A DNA stretch of 64,000 nt from Variovorax sp. 770b2 (GCF_900115685.1 NZ_FOXJ01000001.1:1025796-1089795); one strand, 5' to 3'; numbered from the stretch's first letter, positions 34,204 through 43,760 are shown. Notes: a model not told the origin generated them from the sequence alone. A program made the numbers and translations.

Positions 34204-34365
34204 GAGGCCGAGAGGCAATCCGACATGACCGCTCATCCCCCGCAAATGGCCCCACTCCGCGTTGCAAATGCTCGCCATAGCCCAAGCTATGGCTGCGCTT
34301 TGCGCCTTGATTGGGGCCATTTGCGGCGGCTGCTCGGTCACGCCGAATTGCCTCTCAGCCTCTGA
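34201..34365. repeat. 165-nt long inverted repeat starting at the dnaX stop
   Basis: Arms of about 80 nt (34201-34280 and 34287-34365) pair around a 6-nt loop CCCAAG. The innermost 7 bp GCCATAG/CTATGGC and a 14-nt block CGCAAATGGCCCCA are exact. Other stretches such as GAGAGGCAAT also match, with scattered mismatches (about three quarters identical overall). The RNA would fold into one very long hairpin. It could protect or terminate the dnaX transcript, or be a palindromic mobile-type repeat. No T-run follows. Confidence 0.85.
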
Positions 34366-34431
34366 GCCGGGCAGGGCAGCCGCGTCTCTTATCCTTCATC
34401 CATTTTCTTCACCACACATACAGGACCAACG

Positions 34432-34764
34432 ATGTTCAACAAAGGACAACTGGCCGGCCTCATGAAGCAGGCGCAGGCAATGCAGGACAACCTCAAGAAG
34501 GCCCAGGAAGAACTGGCCCATATCGAGGTCGAAGGCGAATCGGGTGCCGGCCTCGTGAAGGTCGTCATGACCTGCAAGCACGACGTGAAGCGCATCACCA
34601 TCGACCCGAGCCTCCTGGCCGACGACAAGGACATGCTCGAAGACCTCGTGGCCGCGGCCTTCAATGCGGCCGTGCGCAAGGCCGAGGAAACCAGCGAGCA
34701 GAAGATGGGCAAGCTCACTGCAGGCATGCCAGGGCTCCCACCCGGCATGAAGCTGCCGTTCTGA
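34432..34764 (+). CDS. ybaB: YbaB/EbfC family nucleoid-associated protein
   Basis: 110 residues with the family pattern [18 protein letters not shown], then helical [34 protein letters not shown], and a C-terminal helix ending [17 protein letters not shown]. Dimeric DNA-binding protein; the dnaX-ybaB-recR order is widely conserved and suggests a role with recombination or replication. The recR ATG follows the stop by 7 nt. A long inverted repeat separates it from dnaX. Confidence 0.94.
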   Translation: MFNKGQLAGLMKQAQAMQDNLKKAQEELAHIEVEGESGAGLVKVVMTCKHDVKRITIDPSLLADDKDMLEDLVAAAFNAAVRKAEETSEQKMGKLTAGMPGLPPGMKLPF

Positions 34765-34771
34765 GCGATTG

Positions 34772-35362
34772 ATGGCCGACGCCAGTTCGCTCGACGCATT
34801 GGTCGATGCGCTGCGCCGCTTGCCCGGCGTCGGCGTGAAGTCGGCCTCGCGCATGGCATTTCACCTGCTGCAGCACGACCGCGACGGCGCCCAGTTGCTG
34901 TCGCGCGCATTGCAGCAGGCGGCGGGCAATGTGCGGCACTGCGAACTCTGCAACACCTTCACCGAAGCACCGATCTGCAGCGTGTGCATGGACTCGCGCC
35001 GCGATGGGACCAAGCTCTGCGTGGTCGAGACGCCCGCCGACCAGGCTGCGCTGGAGCGCACTGGTGCGTTTCGCGGCTACTACTTCGTGCTGATGGGCAA
35101 GCTCAGTCCGCTCGACGGCATCGGGCCCAAGGACATCGGCTTGCAGAAGCTGTTCGACCGTGCGCTGGACGGTACGGTGAGCGAAGTCATCCTGGCCACC
35201 AACTTCACTGCGGAGGGCGAAGCCACAGCGCACGTGATCGGCGAAGCACTCAGGCAGCGCGGCCTCACCGTCACGCGTCTCGCGCGCGGCGTGCCGGCCG
35301 GCAGCGAGCTCGAGTACGTGGACCTCGGCACCATCGCGCACGCGCTGGTCGACCGTCGATAG
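34772..35362 (+). CDS. recR: recombination mediator protein RecR
   Basis: 196 residues. N-terminal helix-hairpin-helix [21 protein letters not shown]4 zinc finger [16 protein letters not shown], and the Toprim domain with [15 protein letters not shown] and [33 protein letters not shown] block and C-terminal [18 protein letters not shown] complete the family pattern. With RecF/RecO it loads RecA on gapped DNA. The ATG at 34772 is used; an upstream TTG at 34769 would add one residue. Length equals the family norm. Confidence 0.96.
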   Translation: MADASSLDALVDALRRLPGVGVKSASRMAFHLLQHDRDGAQLLSRALQQAAGNVRHCELCNTFTEAPICSVCMDSRRDGTKLCVVETPADQAALERTGAFRGYYFVLMGKLSPLDGIGPKDIGLQKLFDRALDGTVSEVILATNFTAEGEATAHVIGEALRQRGLTVTRLARGVPAGSELEYVDLGTIAHALVDRR

Positions 35363-35413
35363 CCCGAGCGACAGCCCAGGCGATCGCCCAAGCTAGCGCG
35401 CAACCAACCCGCC

Positions 35414-35806
35414 ATGACCCTTTCCCTCCTCACCATCGCCTACTGGTGCGTGTTCATCGCCTGCGGCCTGCCGTACCTTGCGGCATGGATCGCGAAGGCC
35501 GGCAACTTCGGCCCGCGCGACAACGTGCATCCGCGCGACTGGGCTGCCAGGCAAAACGGCTGGCGCGCACGCGCCAACAGCGCGCAGGCCAACACCTTCG
35601 AAGGGCTGCCTTTCTTCATCGGCGCGGTGATCATTGCGCACCAGCTGGGCGCCAACCAGGCGCGGCTGGACATGCTGGCGGTGGCCTATGTCGTGCTGCG
35701 CGCGATCTACCTTGCGATCTACATCAAGGGTCTGGGCGGTGTGCGCAGCGCGGTCTGGGCGCTCGCGTTCCTCGTCAACATCGCGATTCTTTTCCTCGCG
35801 AAATAG
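35414..35806 (+). CDS. MAPEG family membrane protein
   Basis: 130 residues with about four hydrophobic helices. NFGPRDNVHPRDWAARQNGWRARANSAQANTFEGLPFF is the bacterial MAPEG signature region (Arg- and Asn-rich loop followed by the E-x-L-P-F helix). Eukaryotic relatives are glutathione-dependent membrane enzymes of eicosanoid metabolism; the function of short bacterial members is mostly unknown. Located 51 nt after recR and probably expressed from the same region. Confidence 0.82.
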   Translation: MTLSLLTIAYWCVFIACGLPYLAAWIAKAGNFGPRDNVHPRDWAARQNGWRARANSAQANTFEGLPFFIGAVIIAHQLGANQARLDMLAVAYVVLRAIYLAIYIKGLGGVRSAVWALAFLVNIAILFLAK

Positions 35807-35965
35807 ACCGCCGCAGGCCGTTCGGCAAAGGCGCCGTGCAGGCCCTCGGGGAGGCCTTCATGCTTACGTGGAAACCCGCACGGGATGACCCCGATGCAGG
35901 CAACGGGCGCGCACCCCTAAGCTCGATTCACTTTACAAGAATCAAAGAGCCCGCAGGACCGCTTC

Positions 35966-37000
35966 ATGCTTCATCGCAGAACCCTCATTTCCGCCTCCGC
36001 AGTCGCCGCCGCAGCGATTGCGCTGCCGCGGGTTTTTGCGCAAGCCAAGCTGGAGAAAACCAAGATCTCCATCGCGGTCGGCGGCAAGGCCGCGTTCTAC
36101 TACCTGCCTCTCACGATCTCCGAACAACTCGGCTACTTCAAGGCCGAAGGCCTCGACGTGGAGATTTCCGATTTCGCCGGCGGTGCGCGTGCGCTGCAGG
36201 CCGTGGTGGGCGGCTCGGCCGATGTCTGCTCCGGCGCCTACGAACACACCATCAACCTGCAGGCCAAGAACCAGTTCTTCCAGGCCTTCGTGCTGCAGGG
36301 CCGTGCGCCGCAGATCGCGGTGGGCGTGTCGACCAAGAACATGGCGGGCTACACCGGCATCCAGGATCTCAAGGGCAAGAAGATCGGCGTTTCCGCACCG
36401 GGCTCGTCGACCAACATGGTGGCCAACCTCGTGCTCTCGCGCGGCGGCCTGAAGGCGAGCGACGTGAGCTACATCGGCGTGGGCGTCGCGGCCGGCGCGC
36501 TCACCGCGCTGCGCTCGGGCCAGATCGACGCCATCAGCAACACCGACCCGGTGATGACGATGCTCGAGCAGAAGGGCGACGTGAAGATCATCAGCGACAC
36601 CCGCACGCTCAAGGGCACGCTGCAGGTGTTCGGCGGCACCATGCCGGCGGCCTGTCTCTACGCGTCGAGCGAGTTCATCCAGAAGAACCCCAACACCTGC
36701 CAGGCGCTGGCCAATGCCATCGTGCACGGGCTCAAGTGGCTGCAGACGGCAGGGCCCGGCGACATCATCAAGACGGTGCCCGAGACCTACCTCCTTGGCG
36801 ACCGCGCGCTGTACCTGGCGTCTTTCGACAAGGTGCGCGAATCCATTGCCACCGACGGGCTGGTGCCGGTCGACGGTCCCAAGACGGCGCTCACCGCCAT
36901 CGCGAGCTTCGACACCAGCGTGAAGGCCGACAAGATCGACCTCACCAAGACCTACACCAACGATTTTGCAAGGCGAGCGAAAGACAGGTTCAAAGCCTGA
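35966..37000 (+). CDS. ABC transporter substrate-binding protein, NMT1/SsuA type, Tat signal
   Basis: 344 residues. The N-terminus MLHRRTLISASAVAAAAIALP has the twin-arginine pattern of a Tat signal peptide. The mature part is an NMT1/THI5-like receptor: KISIAVGGKAAFYYLPLTISEQLGYFKAEGLDVEI, GGARALQAVVGGSADV, LKGKKIGVSAPGSSTNMV. Family members bind sulfonates, nitrate, taurine or pyrimidine precursors. No thiamine riboswitch was recognised upstream, so a thiamine link is not supported. The ATPase and permease genes follow but are separated by a terminator hairpin and a REP-like repeat, so the receptor can be expressed in excess. Confidence 0.85.
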   Translation: MLHRRTLISASAVAAAAIALPRVFAQAKLEKTKISIAVGGKAAFYYLPLTISEQLGYFKAEGLDVEISDFAGGARALQAVVGGSADVCSGAYEHTINLQAKNQFFQAFVLQGRAPQIAVGVSTKNMAGYTGIQDLKGKKIGVSAPGSSTNMVANLVLSRGGLKASDVSYIGVGVAAGALTALRSGQIDAISNTDPVMTMLEQKGDVKIISDTRTLKGTLQVFGGTMPAACLYASSEFIQKNPNTCQALANAIVHGLKWLQTAGPGDIIKTVPETYLLGDRALYLASFDKVRESIATDGLVPVDGPKTALTAIASFDTSVKADKIDLTKTYTNDFARRAKDRFKA

Positions 37001-37016
37001 CTCCGAGCGTCCCGCG

Positions 37017-37040
37017 ACCCGGCTTCGGCCGGGTTTTTTA
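37017..37040 (+). terminator. intrinsic terminator after the substrate-binding gene
   Basis: ACCCGGC (37017-37023) pairs with GGCCGGGT (37027-37034) around a short TTC loop, followed by six T residues (37034-37039). It stands between the receptor gene and the ATPase gene of one transporter, so only part of the transcription would continue. Confidence 0.85.
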
Positions 37041-37054
37041 TAGTCCAAAGCTCG

Positions 37055-37150
37055 CCCCCAGGCTTCGCGCACTTCGTGTCGCTTCGCCAACCCCCTGCCG
37101 GGGGCAACACCTGCGGCCCGGCGAAGCCGGTTCGGCGGTGTTTCCCGAAT
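37055..37150 (+). repeat. REP-like dispersed repeat, copy B
   Basis: Begins CCCCCAGGCTTCGCGCACTT, continues CGTGTCGCTTCGCCAACCCC and a C5/G5 hairpin (CCCCCTGCCGGGGG), then CTGCGGCCCGGCGAAGCCGG. Same strand and layout as copy A at 15996. It lies directly behind a terminator and before the ATPase gene. Confidence 0.82.
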
Positions 37151-37182
37151 GGGTTTCGTTGCGTATGCTGGCCGCAACCGAT

Positions 37183-37998
37183 ATGTCCGACTACGCACTC
37201 GAACTTCTCTCCATCAGCTGCACCTTCCATTCGAAGGACGACCCGGGCCAGCGCTACACCGCCGTCGCCGACACCACGCTGCGCATCAAGGCCGGGGAGT
37301 TCGTCTCGGTGGTCGGGCCCACGGGATGCGGCAAGTCGACGCTGTTGAACGTGGGCGCCGGGCTGCTGGAGCCGTCGTCGGGCACGGTCAAGGTTTTCGG
37401 GGAGACGCTCGCGGGCGTCAACGCGCGCGCGGGCTACATGTTCCAGACCGAGGCGCTGATGCCCTGGCGCAGCGCCGTCGCCAACGTGATGGTGGGCCTG
37501 CAATACCGCGGCGTCTCCGATGCGGATGCGCGCGAGCAGGCCGAGGCCTGGCTCTCGCGCGTGGGGCTTTCGGGTTTCGGCGACCGCTATCCGCACCAGC
37601 TGTCCGGCGGCATGCGCAAGCGCGTGGCGCTGGCCCAGACGCTGGTGCTGGACCCCGACATCATCCTCATGGACGAGCCCTTCAGCGCGCTCGACATCCA
37701 GACGCGGCAGCTGATGGAAAACGAAGTGCTCGACATCTGGAGCGCGAAGAAGAAGGCGGTGCTCTTCATCACGCACGACCTGGATGAAGCCATTGCGATG
37801 AGCGACCGCGTGGTGGTGCTGTCGGCCGGGCCGGCCACGCACCCCATCGGCGAATTCGCCATCGACCTGGCGCGCCCGCGCGACGTGGCCGAGGTGCGCA
37901 CGCAGCCACGCTTCGTCGAGCTGCACACCCAGATCTGGGAGGTGCTGCGCGACGAGGTGCTCAAGGGCTACGCGCAGCAGCTGAGGAAGGCGGCATGA
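37183..37998 (+). CDS. ABC transporter ATP-binding protein, SsuB/TauB type
   Basis: 271 residues. Walker A GPTGCGKST near residues 46-54, Q-loop MFQTEALMPWRSAVANVMVGL (the MPW motif is typical of SsuB/TauB/NrtD ATPases), signature LSGGMRKRVALAQTL, Walker B IILMDEPFSALD and switch THDLDEAIAMSD. It energises uptake of the ligand of the upstream receptor. Starts at 37183 (MSDYALEL) or 37165 (MLAATDM) are both in frame; 37183 is preferred for family length. The 3' end overlaps the permease gene by 4 nt. Confidence 0.88.
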   Translation: MSDYALELLSISCTFHSKDDPGQRYTAVADTTLRIKAGEFVSVVGPTGCGKSTLLNVGAGLLEPSSGTVKVFGETLAGVNARAGYMFQTEALMPWRSAVANVMVGLQYRGVSDADAREQAEAWLSRVGLSGFGDRYPHQLSGGMRKRVALAQTLVLDPDIILMDEPFSALDIQTRQLMENEVLDIWSAKKKAVLFITHDLDEAIAMSDRVVVLSAGPATHPIGEFAIDLARPRDVAEVRTQPRFVELHTQIWEVLRDEVLKGYAQQLRKAA

Positions 37999-38828
37999 TG
38001 CCCCGCCTCAATGAGCGCAACGCGCGCTTCTGGCAGCTGGTGCTGCTGGTGATCATCCTGGTGGGCTGGCACCTGGCGTCGCGCAACCAGCAGTTCGCCT
38101 TCTTCGTCGGCGAACCGATCCAGGTGGCCGGGCGCATCTGGAGCTGGTTCCTGCCCTTCGAGGTGCCGCCGAACCTGCTGTTCCCCGAGGGGCTCAAGGG
38201 CAACGCCGACATCTACCTGCACCTGGGCACCACGCTGCTGGAGACGGTGCTAGCCTTCGGCATCGGTACCGCGGTGGGCCTGGCATGCGGGCTCTGGCTG
38301 GCGCTCGCGCCGACGGCGAGCCTGATCCTCGATCCGTACATCAAGGCCGCCAACTCGATGCCGCGCGTGATCCTTGCGCCCATCTTCGCGCTGTGGTTTG
38401 GCCTGGGCATCTGGAGCAAGGTGGCGCTGGCGGTCACGCTGGTGTTCTTCATCGTGTTCTTCAACGTCTACCAGGGCGTGCGCGAGGTGAGCCCGGTGGT
38501 GCTGGCCAACGCGAAGATGCTGGGTGCCAACCAGCGGCAGCTGCTGCGTACCGTGTACCTGCCCAGCGCCACGAGCTGGGTATTCTCCAGCCTGCATACG
38601 TCGGTGGGGCTGGCCTTCGTCGGGGCGGTGGTGGGGGAGTACCTGGGCTCGGCGCGCGGCGTGGGGTACCTGATCCTGCAGGCCGAAGGCACGTTCGACG
38701 TCAACACCGTCTTTGCCGGTATCGTCGTGCTCACGGCCTTTGCGCTGCTGCTGGACGGGCTGGTCGGCCTGATCGAGAAGCGCCTCATGAAATGGCAGCC
38801 GCGCAGCGGGGAAACCGAAAAACTCTAG
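37995..38828 (+). CDS. ABC transporter permease, SsuC/TauC type
   Basis: 277 residues with six membrane helices and the binding-protein-dependent permease loop. Recognisable stretches are LGTTLLETVLAFGIGTAVGL, NSMPRVILAPIFALWFGLGIWSKV, and the coupling region NAKMLGANQRQLLRTVYLPSATSWVFSSLHTSVGLAFVGAVVGEYLGS. It forms the channel with the ATPase encoded just upstream (ATGA overlap). Substrate unknown: sulfonate, taurine, nitrate or an aromatic or pyrimidine compound are all possible by family. Confidence 0.88.
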   Translation: MMPRLNERNARFWQLVLLVIILVGWHLASRNQQFAFFVGEPIQVAGRIWSWFLPFEVPPNLLFPEGLKGNADIYLHLGTTLLETVLAFGIGTAVGLACGLWLALAPTASLILDPYIKAANSMPRVILAPIFALWFGLGIWSKVALAVTLVFFIVFFNVYQGVREVSPVVLANAKMLGANQRQLLRTVYLPSATSWVFSSLHTSVGLAFVGAVVGEYLGSARGVGYLILQAEGTFDVNTVFAGIVVLTAFALLLDGLVGLIEKRLMKWQPRSGETEKL

Positions 38829-38867
38829 CTATCTTTGAATTTCGAAAACTGAAAGGGAGAGAGAGTC

Positions 38868-40055
38868 ATGTTGAGCAAGAAAAACGGACTGCCAACGACT
38901 TTGCGATCGCGCAACGAGGCTGCCAGGGTCTCGAACGAGGAACTGTTCTTCGACCTGGTCTATGCGTTCTCGGTCACGCAGCTGTCGCACTATCTGCTGG
39001 ACCACCTGAGCCTCCTTGGCGCGCTGCAGACGCTGGTGATGTGGTTCGCCGTCTGGCTCGGCTGGCAGTACACCGCCTGGGCCACCAACTGGTTCAACCC
39101 GGGGTCGCTGCGCATCCGGGGCATGCTGTTCGGGGTGATGCTGCTGGCCATGGTGATGGCGTCGGCGCTGCCCGGCGCGTTTGCCGAGCGAGGGCTGGTG
39201 TTCGCATCGTGCTTTGCGGCCATCCAGGTGGGGCGCACCTTGTGCATGCTGATCGCGGTCGGCAGCAAGAGCCCGCTGGCGCCCAACTTCCGGCGCCTCC
39301 TGGCGTGGAACTGCGTGGCGGCGGTGTTCTGGATCGCGGGCGGCCTCTCCGAGGGACCGTGGCGCATCGGGTTCTGGTTCATCGGCGTGCTGTGCGAATA
39401 CGTCGCGCCGATGATCGGCCTGGCCTTTCCGGGACTCGGCCGCTCGAGCACAGCCGAGTGGACGATCGACGGCGGTCATGTCGCCGAGCGCTGCCAGCTC
39501 TTCGTGATCGTGGCGCTGGGCGAATCCATCCTGGCCAGCGGCATCGCGTTCGGCCATCACGCCGAGTGGCACCCGGTGGACGTGTATGCGCTGCTCGTGG
39601 GCTTTGCGGGCAGCCTGGCCATGTGGTGGATGTACTTCGACACCAGTGCCAAGGAAGCCACGCACACGATCGAGCATGCGAATGACGCCGGCCGCATGGG
39701 CGCCAACTTCCACTACACGCACGTGATCCTGGTGGCCGGCATCATCGTGTGCGCCGTCGCGGACGAACTGGTGATCGGGGAAGGCTCGCACCACGCCGAG
39801 CTCAAGTACCTCGGGCCGCTCTTGGGCGGGCCGGCCATCTACCTCTTCGGCAATGCGCTGTTCAAGCGGGTGGTGCGCGGCTTCCTGCCGCAGTCGCACC
39901 TCTTCGGGCTGGCCGGGCTCGCGGTGCTGGGGGTGTTCGCGTCGCACCTGACGGTGCTGGTGGTGGGCACGCTGACCACGGTGGTGATGATTGCCGTGGC
40001 CGCGCTCGAAGCCGTGGTGCGGCGCCGGGCGTGGGCCGCCCAGGCGGCGCACTGA
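38868..40055 (+). CDS. ltrA: low temperature requirement protein A (LtrA) family membrane protein
   Basis: 395 residues, about ten membrane helices. The N-terminal signature SNEELFFDLVYAFSVTQLSH is diagnostic for LtrA. ERCQLFVIVALGESILASG and MWWMYFDTSAKEA are further family blocks. LtrA was named for growth of Listeria at low temperature; its biochemical role is not known. Leader AAAGGGAGAGAGAG precedes the ATG. It is convergent with mltD with only 16 nt between stops and no clear terminator. Confidence 0.88.
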   Translation: MLSKKNGLPTTLRSRNEAARVSNEELFFDLVYAFSVTQLSHYLLDHLSLLGALQTLVMWFAVWLGWQYTAWATNWFNPGSLRIRGMLFGVMLLAMVMASALPGAFAERGLVFASCFAAIQVGRTLCMLIAVGSKSPLAPNFRRLLAWNCVAAVFWIAGGLSEGPWRIGFWFIGVLCEYVAPMIGLAFPGLGRSSTAEWTIDGGHVAERCQLFVIVALGESILASGIAFGHHAEWHPVDVYALLVGFAGSLAMWWMYFDTSAKEATHTIEHANDAGRMGANFHYTHVILVAGIIVCAVADELVIGEGSHHAELKYLGPLLGGPAIYLFGNALFKRVVRGFLPQSHLFGLAGLAVLGVFASHLTVLVVGTLTTVVMIAVAALEAVVRRRAWAAQAAH

Positions 40056-40071
40056 GCAAGCGCCGCCGGCG

Positions 40072-41691
40072 TCAGCGCTTCTTTTTGGCGGGCGTGCCGC
40101 CGCGCTTCTCGCGCACGACCTGCTTGCCCGCGGGCACCTTGACGACGTTCTTGCCCCGGGCCGTGCTGGCCTGGGCCGGGGCGCCGCCGCGCTTGGCGGG
40201 CGCCGTCGCCGCATGGCCGCGCGCCACCGCCACGCCCGCGCCGACACGGGCCGCAGGCGCCGCGCGAACCGGCAGGTACACCACCACGCTGAAGCCGCGC
40301 TTGAACGCGTGGTTGGGCTTCACGTCGTTCCATTCGGCCACGTTGGAGGGGGCGAGCCTGTAGCGGCGCGCGATGCTCGTCACGCTGTCGTTGCGCCCGG
40401 CCTTGACGGTGGTGCGGCGATTGACGATCTCGGGCTGGAAGCTCAGGTGGCCGCCATCGGCCACCACCGCCGCGACGTCTTCCTTGACGCGCGCGCCGCG
40501 CGGCACGATGAGCGTCGAGCCGGCCTTGATGAGCATGCGCGGCGGCACGTTGTTCAGCGCGCGCAGGTCGCTCTCGCTCATGCCCGAGCGCTGGGCGGCA
40601 TCGGCCACCGTCATGGTGTTGGGCACGACCCAGGCGGTCCAGCTGGCGTACTGGCCTTGCGCATAGGCGTCGAAGTTGCGCTGGAACACGGCCGCGTTGT
40701 CCCAGGGCAGCAGGATCTGCGGCGTGCCTGCGGCGATCAGCACCGGCTTGTGCGCGGCAGGGTTGAGCGCGCGGAAGTCTTCGATGCGCACGTCGGCCAG
40801 CTTGGCCGCCAGCTCCACGTCCAGGTCGCGCGTGAGCGTGACGGTCTGGAAGTACGGGTGGTTGGCGATCAGCGGCAGCTCGGCGTTGAAGGCTTGTGGA
40901 TTGGCCACGATGTTCTTCACCGCCTGCAGCTTGGGCACGTACAGGCGCGTTTCGGCCGGCATGTTGAGGTCGCTGTAGGTGGTGGGCAGGCCCGCGCGCT
41001 GGTTCTTGGCGATGGCGCGGCCCACGCTGCCTTCGCCCCAGTTGTAGGCGGCCAGCGCGAGCTGCCAGTCGCCGAACATGCCGTAGAGCTTTTGCAGGTA
41101 GTCCAGGGCGGCGCGGGTGGAGGCCACCACGTCGCGGCGGTCGTCGCGAAAGATGTTCTGCTTCAGGTCGAAGTCGGTGCCGGTGGCCGGCATGAACTGC
41201 CACATGCCCGCGGCGCGCGCGCTGGAGACGGCCTGCGGGTTGAAGGCGCTCTCGATGTACGGCAGCAGCGCGAGCTCGGTCGGCATGTTGCGCCGCTCGA
41301 GCTCCTCCACGATGTAGAACATGTACTTGTTCGAGCGCTCGGTCATGCGCTGGATGTAGTCGGGCCGGCTGGCATACCACTGCTCGCGGTCGCGCACCAG
41401 GTCGCTCTCCAGGTTGGGCATCTTGAAGCCGCGGCGGATGCGGTCCCACATGTCGGCCGGCGGGGCCAGCGTGACCACGCTCTGCGATTGGGCCTCGCTG
41501 CTGGACAGGGGCGAGAGGGCGTCGCGCGGATAGACGGGGGCCGCGCTGCCGGCGGCCCTGGTGCCGGTGCCGCCGGCGGTGGTGCCGGCCTTGGGAGAAG
41601 TGGGGGAGGAGGATGAGGAGTTGTCGGTCGGTGCCGCGCAGCCTGCGAGCACCAGAGAACCTGCAAGGCAGGTGGCAGCGAGAAATTTCAT
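40072..41691 (-). CDS. mltD: membrane-bound lytic murein transglycosylase D
   Basis: 539 residues. A lipoprotein signal ends at C18 (SLVLAGC). After a Ser/Thr/Gly-rich linker the SLT domain has [33 protein letters not shown], with the catalytic Glu in YIES, and [15 protein letters not shown]. LysM-type peptidoglycan-binding repeats follow (about residues 360-410 and 420-470), then a basic Lys/Arg-rich tail. It cleaves glycan strands in the periplasm from the outer membrane. The start overlaps the gloB stop by ATGA (41688-41691), so the two are translationally coupled, a common beta-proteobacterial arrangement. Confidence 0.92.
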   Translation of the reverse strand: MKFLAATCLAGSLVLAGCAAPTDNSSSSSPTSPKAGTTAGGTGTRAAGSAAPVYPRDALSPLSSSEAQSQSVVTLAPPADMWDRIRRGFKMPNLESDLVRDREQWYASRPDYIQRMTERSNKYMFYIVEELERRNMPTELALLPYIESAFNPQAVSSARAAGMWQFMPATGTDFDLKQNIFRDDRRDVVASTRAALDYLQKLYGMFGDWQLALAAYNWGEGSVGRAIAKNQRAGLPTTYSDLNMPAETRLYVPKLQAVKNIVANPQAFNAELPLIANHPYFQTVTLTRDLDVELAAKLADVRIEDFRALNPAAHKPVLIAAGTPQILLPWDNAAVFQRNFDAYAQGQYASWTAWVVPNTMTVADAAQRSGMSESDLRALNNVPPRMLIKAGSTLIVPRGARVKEDVAAVVADGGHLSFQPEIVNRRTTVKAGRNDSVTSIARRYRLAPSNVAEWNDVKPNHAFKRGFSVVVYLPVRAAPAARVGAGVAVARGHAATAPAKRGGAPAQASTARGKNVVKVPAGKQVVREKRGGTPAKKKR

Positions 41692-42467
41692 CGGAAGTCG
41701 TTTTTCCATTGGCGCAGCGCGGCAAACACATCGGCTTCGGCCGCGTCGGCGGAAAGCTCGGCGTGGTCACGCACCGCTCGAAGGACAGTGGCTTCGCGGC
41801 TGCGAAGAAAGGGGTTGATCAGGCGTTCGGTCGCCAGTTGGGCGGGCAGCGTGGGCTGCCCTTGTGCGCGCAGGCTTTCGCAGTGCGCGTTGTACTGAGT
41901 CAGATCGGCGTTGCCCGGTTCCACCGCGCGGGCGAAACGCAGGTTAGCAAGTGTGTATTCGTGCGCACAGCAGACGCGTGTGTCGCCGGGCAGCGCGGCC
42001 AGCGCGTCGAGCGAGGCCAGCATCTGTGCGGGCGTGCCCTCGAAGAGACGGCCGCATCCGCCGGAGAAGAGCGTGTCGCCGCAAAAGAGCAGCGGCGCGC
42101 GGCCTTCTGCGGCCGGAAGAAAGTAGGCGATGTGCCCGGCCGTGTGGCCCGGCACGTCGATGACCTGGAAGCGCAGGCCGAGCGTTTCGGCGACGTCGCC
42201 TTGCACGTACGGCGTGAAGGGCTCGGGGATGCGTTCGCGGGCGGGACCGTGCACCGGTGCGCCCGTGGCGGCGTGCAGCGCGGCCACGCCGCCCGTGTGA
42301 TCGGCGTGGTGGTGCGTGACTAGAATCGCGGCCAGTTGCAGCTTGTGGTGCGCCAGCGCATCGAACACCGGTTGAGCGTCGCCCGGGTCCACGACGATGG
42401 CGCTGGACCCGTCGTGCAGCATCCAGATGTAGTTGTCGGCGAAGGCGGGCAGCGGAACGAGGGTCAT
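41688..42467 (-). CDS. gloB: hydroxyacylglutathione hydrolase (glyoxalase II)
   Basis: 259 residues, metallo-beta-lactamase fold. The metal motif [10 protein letters not shown] is at residues 51-60. Other family blocks are [28 protein letters not shown] and [13 protein letters not shown], plus the C-terminal glutathione-binding helices with NPFLR. It hydrolyses S-lactoylglutathione to lactate in methylglyoxal detoxification. Length is normal. Its start codon overlaps that of the divergent methyltransferase gene by two bases. Confidence 0.95.
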   Translation of the reverse strand: MTLVPLPAFADNYIWMLHDGSSAIVVDPGDAQPVFDALAHHKLQLAAILVTHHHADHTGGVAALHAATGAPVHGPARERIPEPFTPYVQGDVAETLGLRFQVIDVPGHTAGHIAYFLPAAEGRAPLLFCGDTLFSGGCGRLFEGTPAQMLASLDALAALPGDTRVCCAHEYTLANLRFARAVEPGNADLTQYNAHCESLRAQGQPTLPAQLATERLINPFLRSREATVLRAVRDHAELSADAAEADVFAALRQWKNDFR

Positions 42468-43239
42468 GAGCGGTCAAATTATAGGTTTGCAGGATTGGTT
42501 CGCGACCCCCCCGGGACGCTACCTCCTCGCGTGGGAGCAGGCCCAGTTCGATCAGGCGGTGGCCGATGTATTCGGCTACCACGCGCTGCAGCTGGGCGCG
42601 GCCGAAGTGGAGGGCCTGCGCACCAACCGCATGCCGCACCGCTGGCTGGCCCTGAGCGACCCGATGCGGCCCGCCAAGGCGACGCTGCTGACCGACTTCA
42701 CGGCGCTGCCGTTCGCGGCCAACAGCCTCGATCTGGTGGTGATGCCGCATGCGCTGGAACTCAGCCCCGACCCGCACGCCACCCTGCGCGAGGTCGAGCG
42801 GGTGCTGGTGCCCGAGGGCCGCGTGGTGATCTGCGGCCTGAACCCGGCCAGCCTCTGGGGCATGCGCCAGCGGCGCGCGCACCTGTACCGCAAGCTGGGG
42901 GTCGGCGATCTCTACCTGCCCGAAGGCGGCGAGTTCATCGGCTACTGGCGCATGCGCGACTGGCTGCGGCTCTTGAGCTTCGAGGTGGAGTCGGGGCGCT
43001 TCGGCGTCTACCGGCCTGCGGTGCGCAGCGAGGCATGGCTGGAACGCTGCCGCTGGATGGACAAGGCCGGCGAGCGCTGGTGGCCGATCTTCGGCGCGGC
43101 GTATTTCCTGGTGGCGGTCAAGCGGGTGCGCGGCATGCGCCTCCTGAGCGCTGACTGGCGGCGCGCCGCGGCGCGGGCCACGGCGCCGGTGTCGATCGCG
43201 GGCAAGGTGCACCGGCACCGGCCGGACCGGACGGATTGA
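42466..43239 (+). CDS. class I SAM-dependent methyltransferase
   Basis: 257 residues. It lacks an obvious GxGxG motif I, but has the later methyltransferase pattern [56 protein letters not shown], as in the UbiE/YafS-like group beside gloB and rnhA in proteobacteria. E. coli yafS sits in the same gloB-yafS-rnhA arrangement. The natural substrate is unknown. ATG at 42466 is divergent from gloB and shares two bases with its start codon, leaving no room for a separate leader on either side. Confidence 0.8.
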   Translation: MSGQIIGLQDWFATPPGRYLLAWEQAQFDQAVADVFGYHALQLGAAEVEGLRTNRMPHRWLALSDPMRPAKATLLTDFTALPFAANSLDLVVMPHALELSPDPHATLREVERVLVPEGRVVICGLNPASLWGMRQRRAHLYRKLGVGDLYLPEGGEFIGYWRMRDWLRLLSFEVESGRFGVYRPAVRSEAWLERCRWMDKAGERWWPIFGAAYFLVAVKRVRGMRLLSADWRRAAARATAPVSIAGKVHRHRPDRTD

Positions 43240-43281
43240 CCGAGCGGATTGAATCGAACAGAGAAAAAAGGAAAAGAGAGC

Positions 43282-43731
43282 TTGAACGAAGTCGTGATCT
43301 ACACCGATGGTGCATGCAAGGGCAATCCCGGACCCGGGGGCTGGGGCGCGTGGCTCAAGTCGGGCGCCACCGAAAAGGAACTGTTCGGCGGTGAACTGGC
43401 CACCACCAACAACCGCATGGAACTGACCGCCGTCATCGAGGGCCTGGCCGCGCTCAAGCGCCCCTGCAAGGTGCTGCTCTACCTGGACAGCCAGTACGTG
43501 CGCATGGGCATCACCGAGTGGATCCGCGGCTGGAAGGCCAAGGGCTGGATGACCGCCAGCAAGCAGCCGGTGAAGAACGTCGAGCTCTGGCAGCGGCTGG
43601 ACAAGCTGGTGGCCGAGGGGGGCCACACGATCGAATGGCGCTGGGTCAAGGGCCACTCGGGCGACCCGGGGAACGAGCGGGCCGACATGCTGGCCAACAA
43701 GGGCGTGGACAAGGCGCTGGGGCGAATCTGA
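43282..43731 (+). CDS. rnhA: ribonuclease HI
   Basis: 149 residues from a TTG start. Catalytic carboxylates occur as expected: [19 protein letters not shown] (first Asp), [13 protein letters not shown] (Glu), [12 protein letters not shown] (Asp) and [11 protein letters not shown] (Asp), with the basic handle region [16 protein letters not shown]. It removes RNA from RNA/DNA hybrids. The TTG at 43282 is preferred because GGAAAAGAGAG precedes it and it gives the family N-terminus NEVVIYTDG; another TTG at 43249 would add 11 residues. Confidence 0.95.
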   Translation: MNEVVIYTDGACKGNPGPGGWGAWLKSGATEKELFGGELATTNNRMELTAVIEGLAALKRPCKVLLYLDSQYVRMGITEWIRGWKAKGWMTASKQPVKNVELWQRLDKLVAEGGHTIEWRWVKGHSGDPGNERADMLANKGVDKALGRI

Positions 43732-43741
43732 CCTAGGGTCA

Positions 43742-43760
43742 GCCCCGACGCTGCCGGGGC
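43742..43760 (+). terminator. weak hairpin after rnhA
   Basis: GCCCCG (43742-43747) pairs with CGGGGC (43755-43760), followed by GGGCGCTTGC without a real T-run. It may be a weak or Rho-assisted end of the rnhA transcript before the AraC-type gene. Confidence 0.35.

Noticed and set aside
35807..35965. Thiamine (TPP) riboswitch before the NMT1/THI5-type receptor gene
   Set aside because: The conserved CTGAGA and ACCTGA elements are absent; the family name alone does not imply thiamine precursors.
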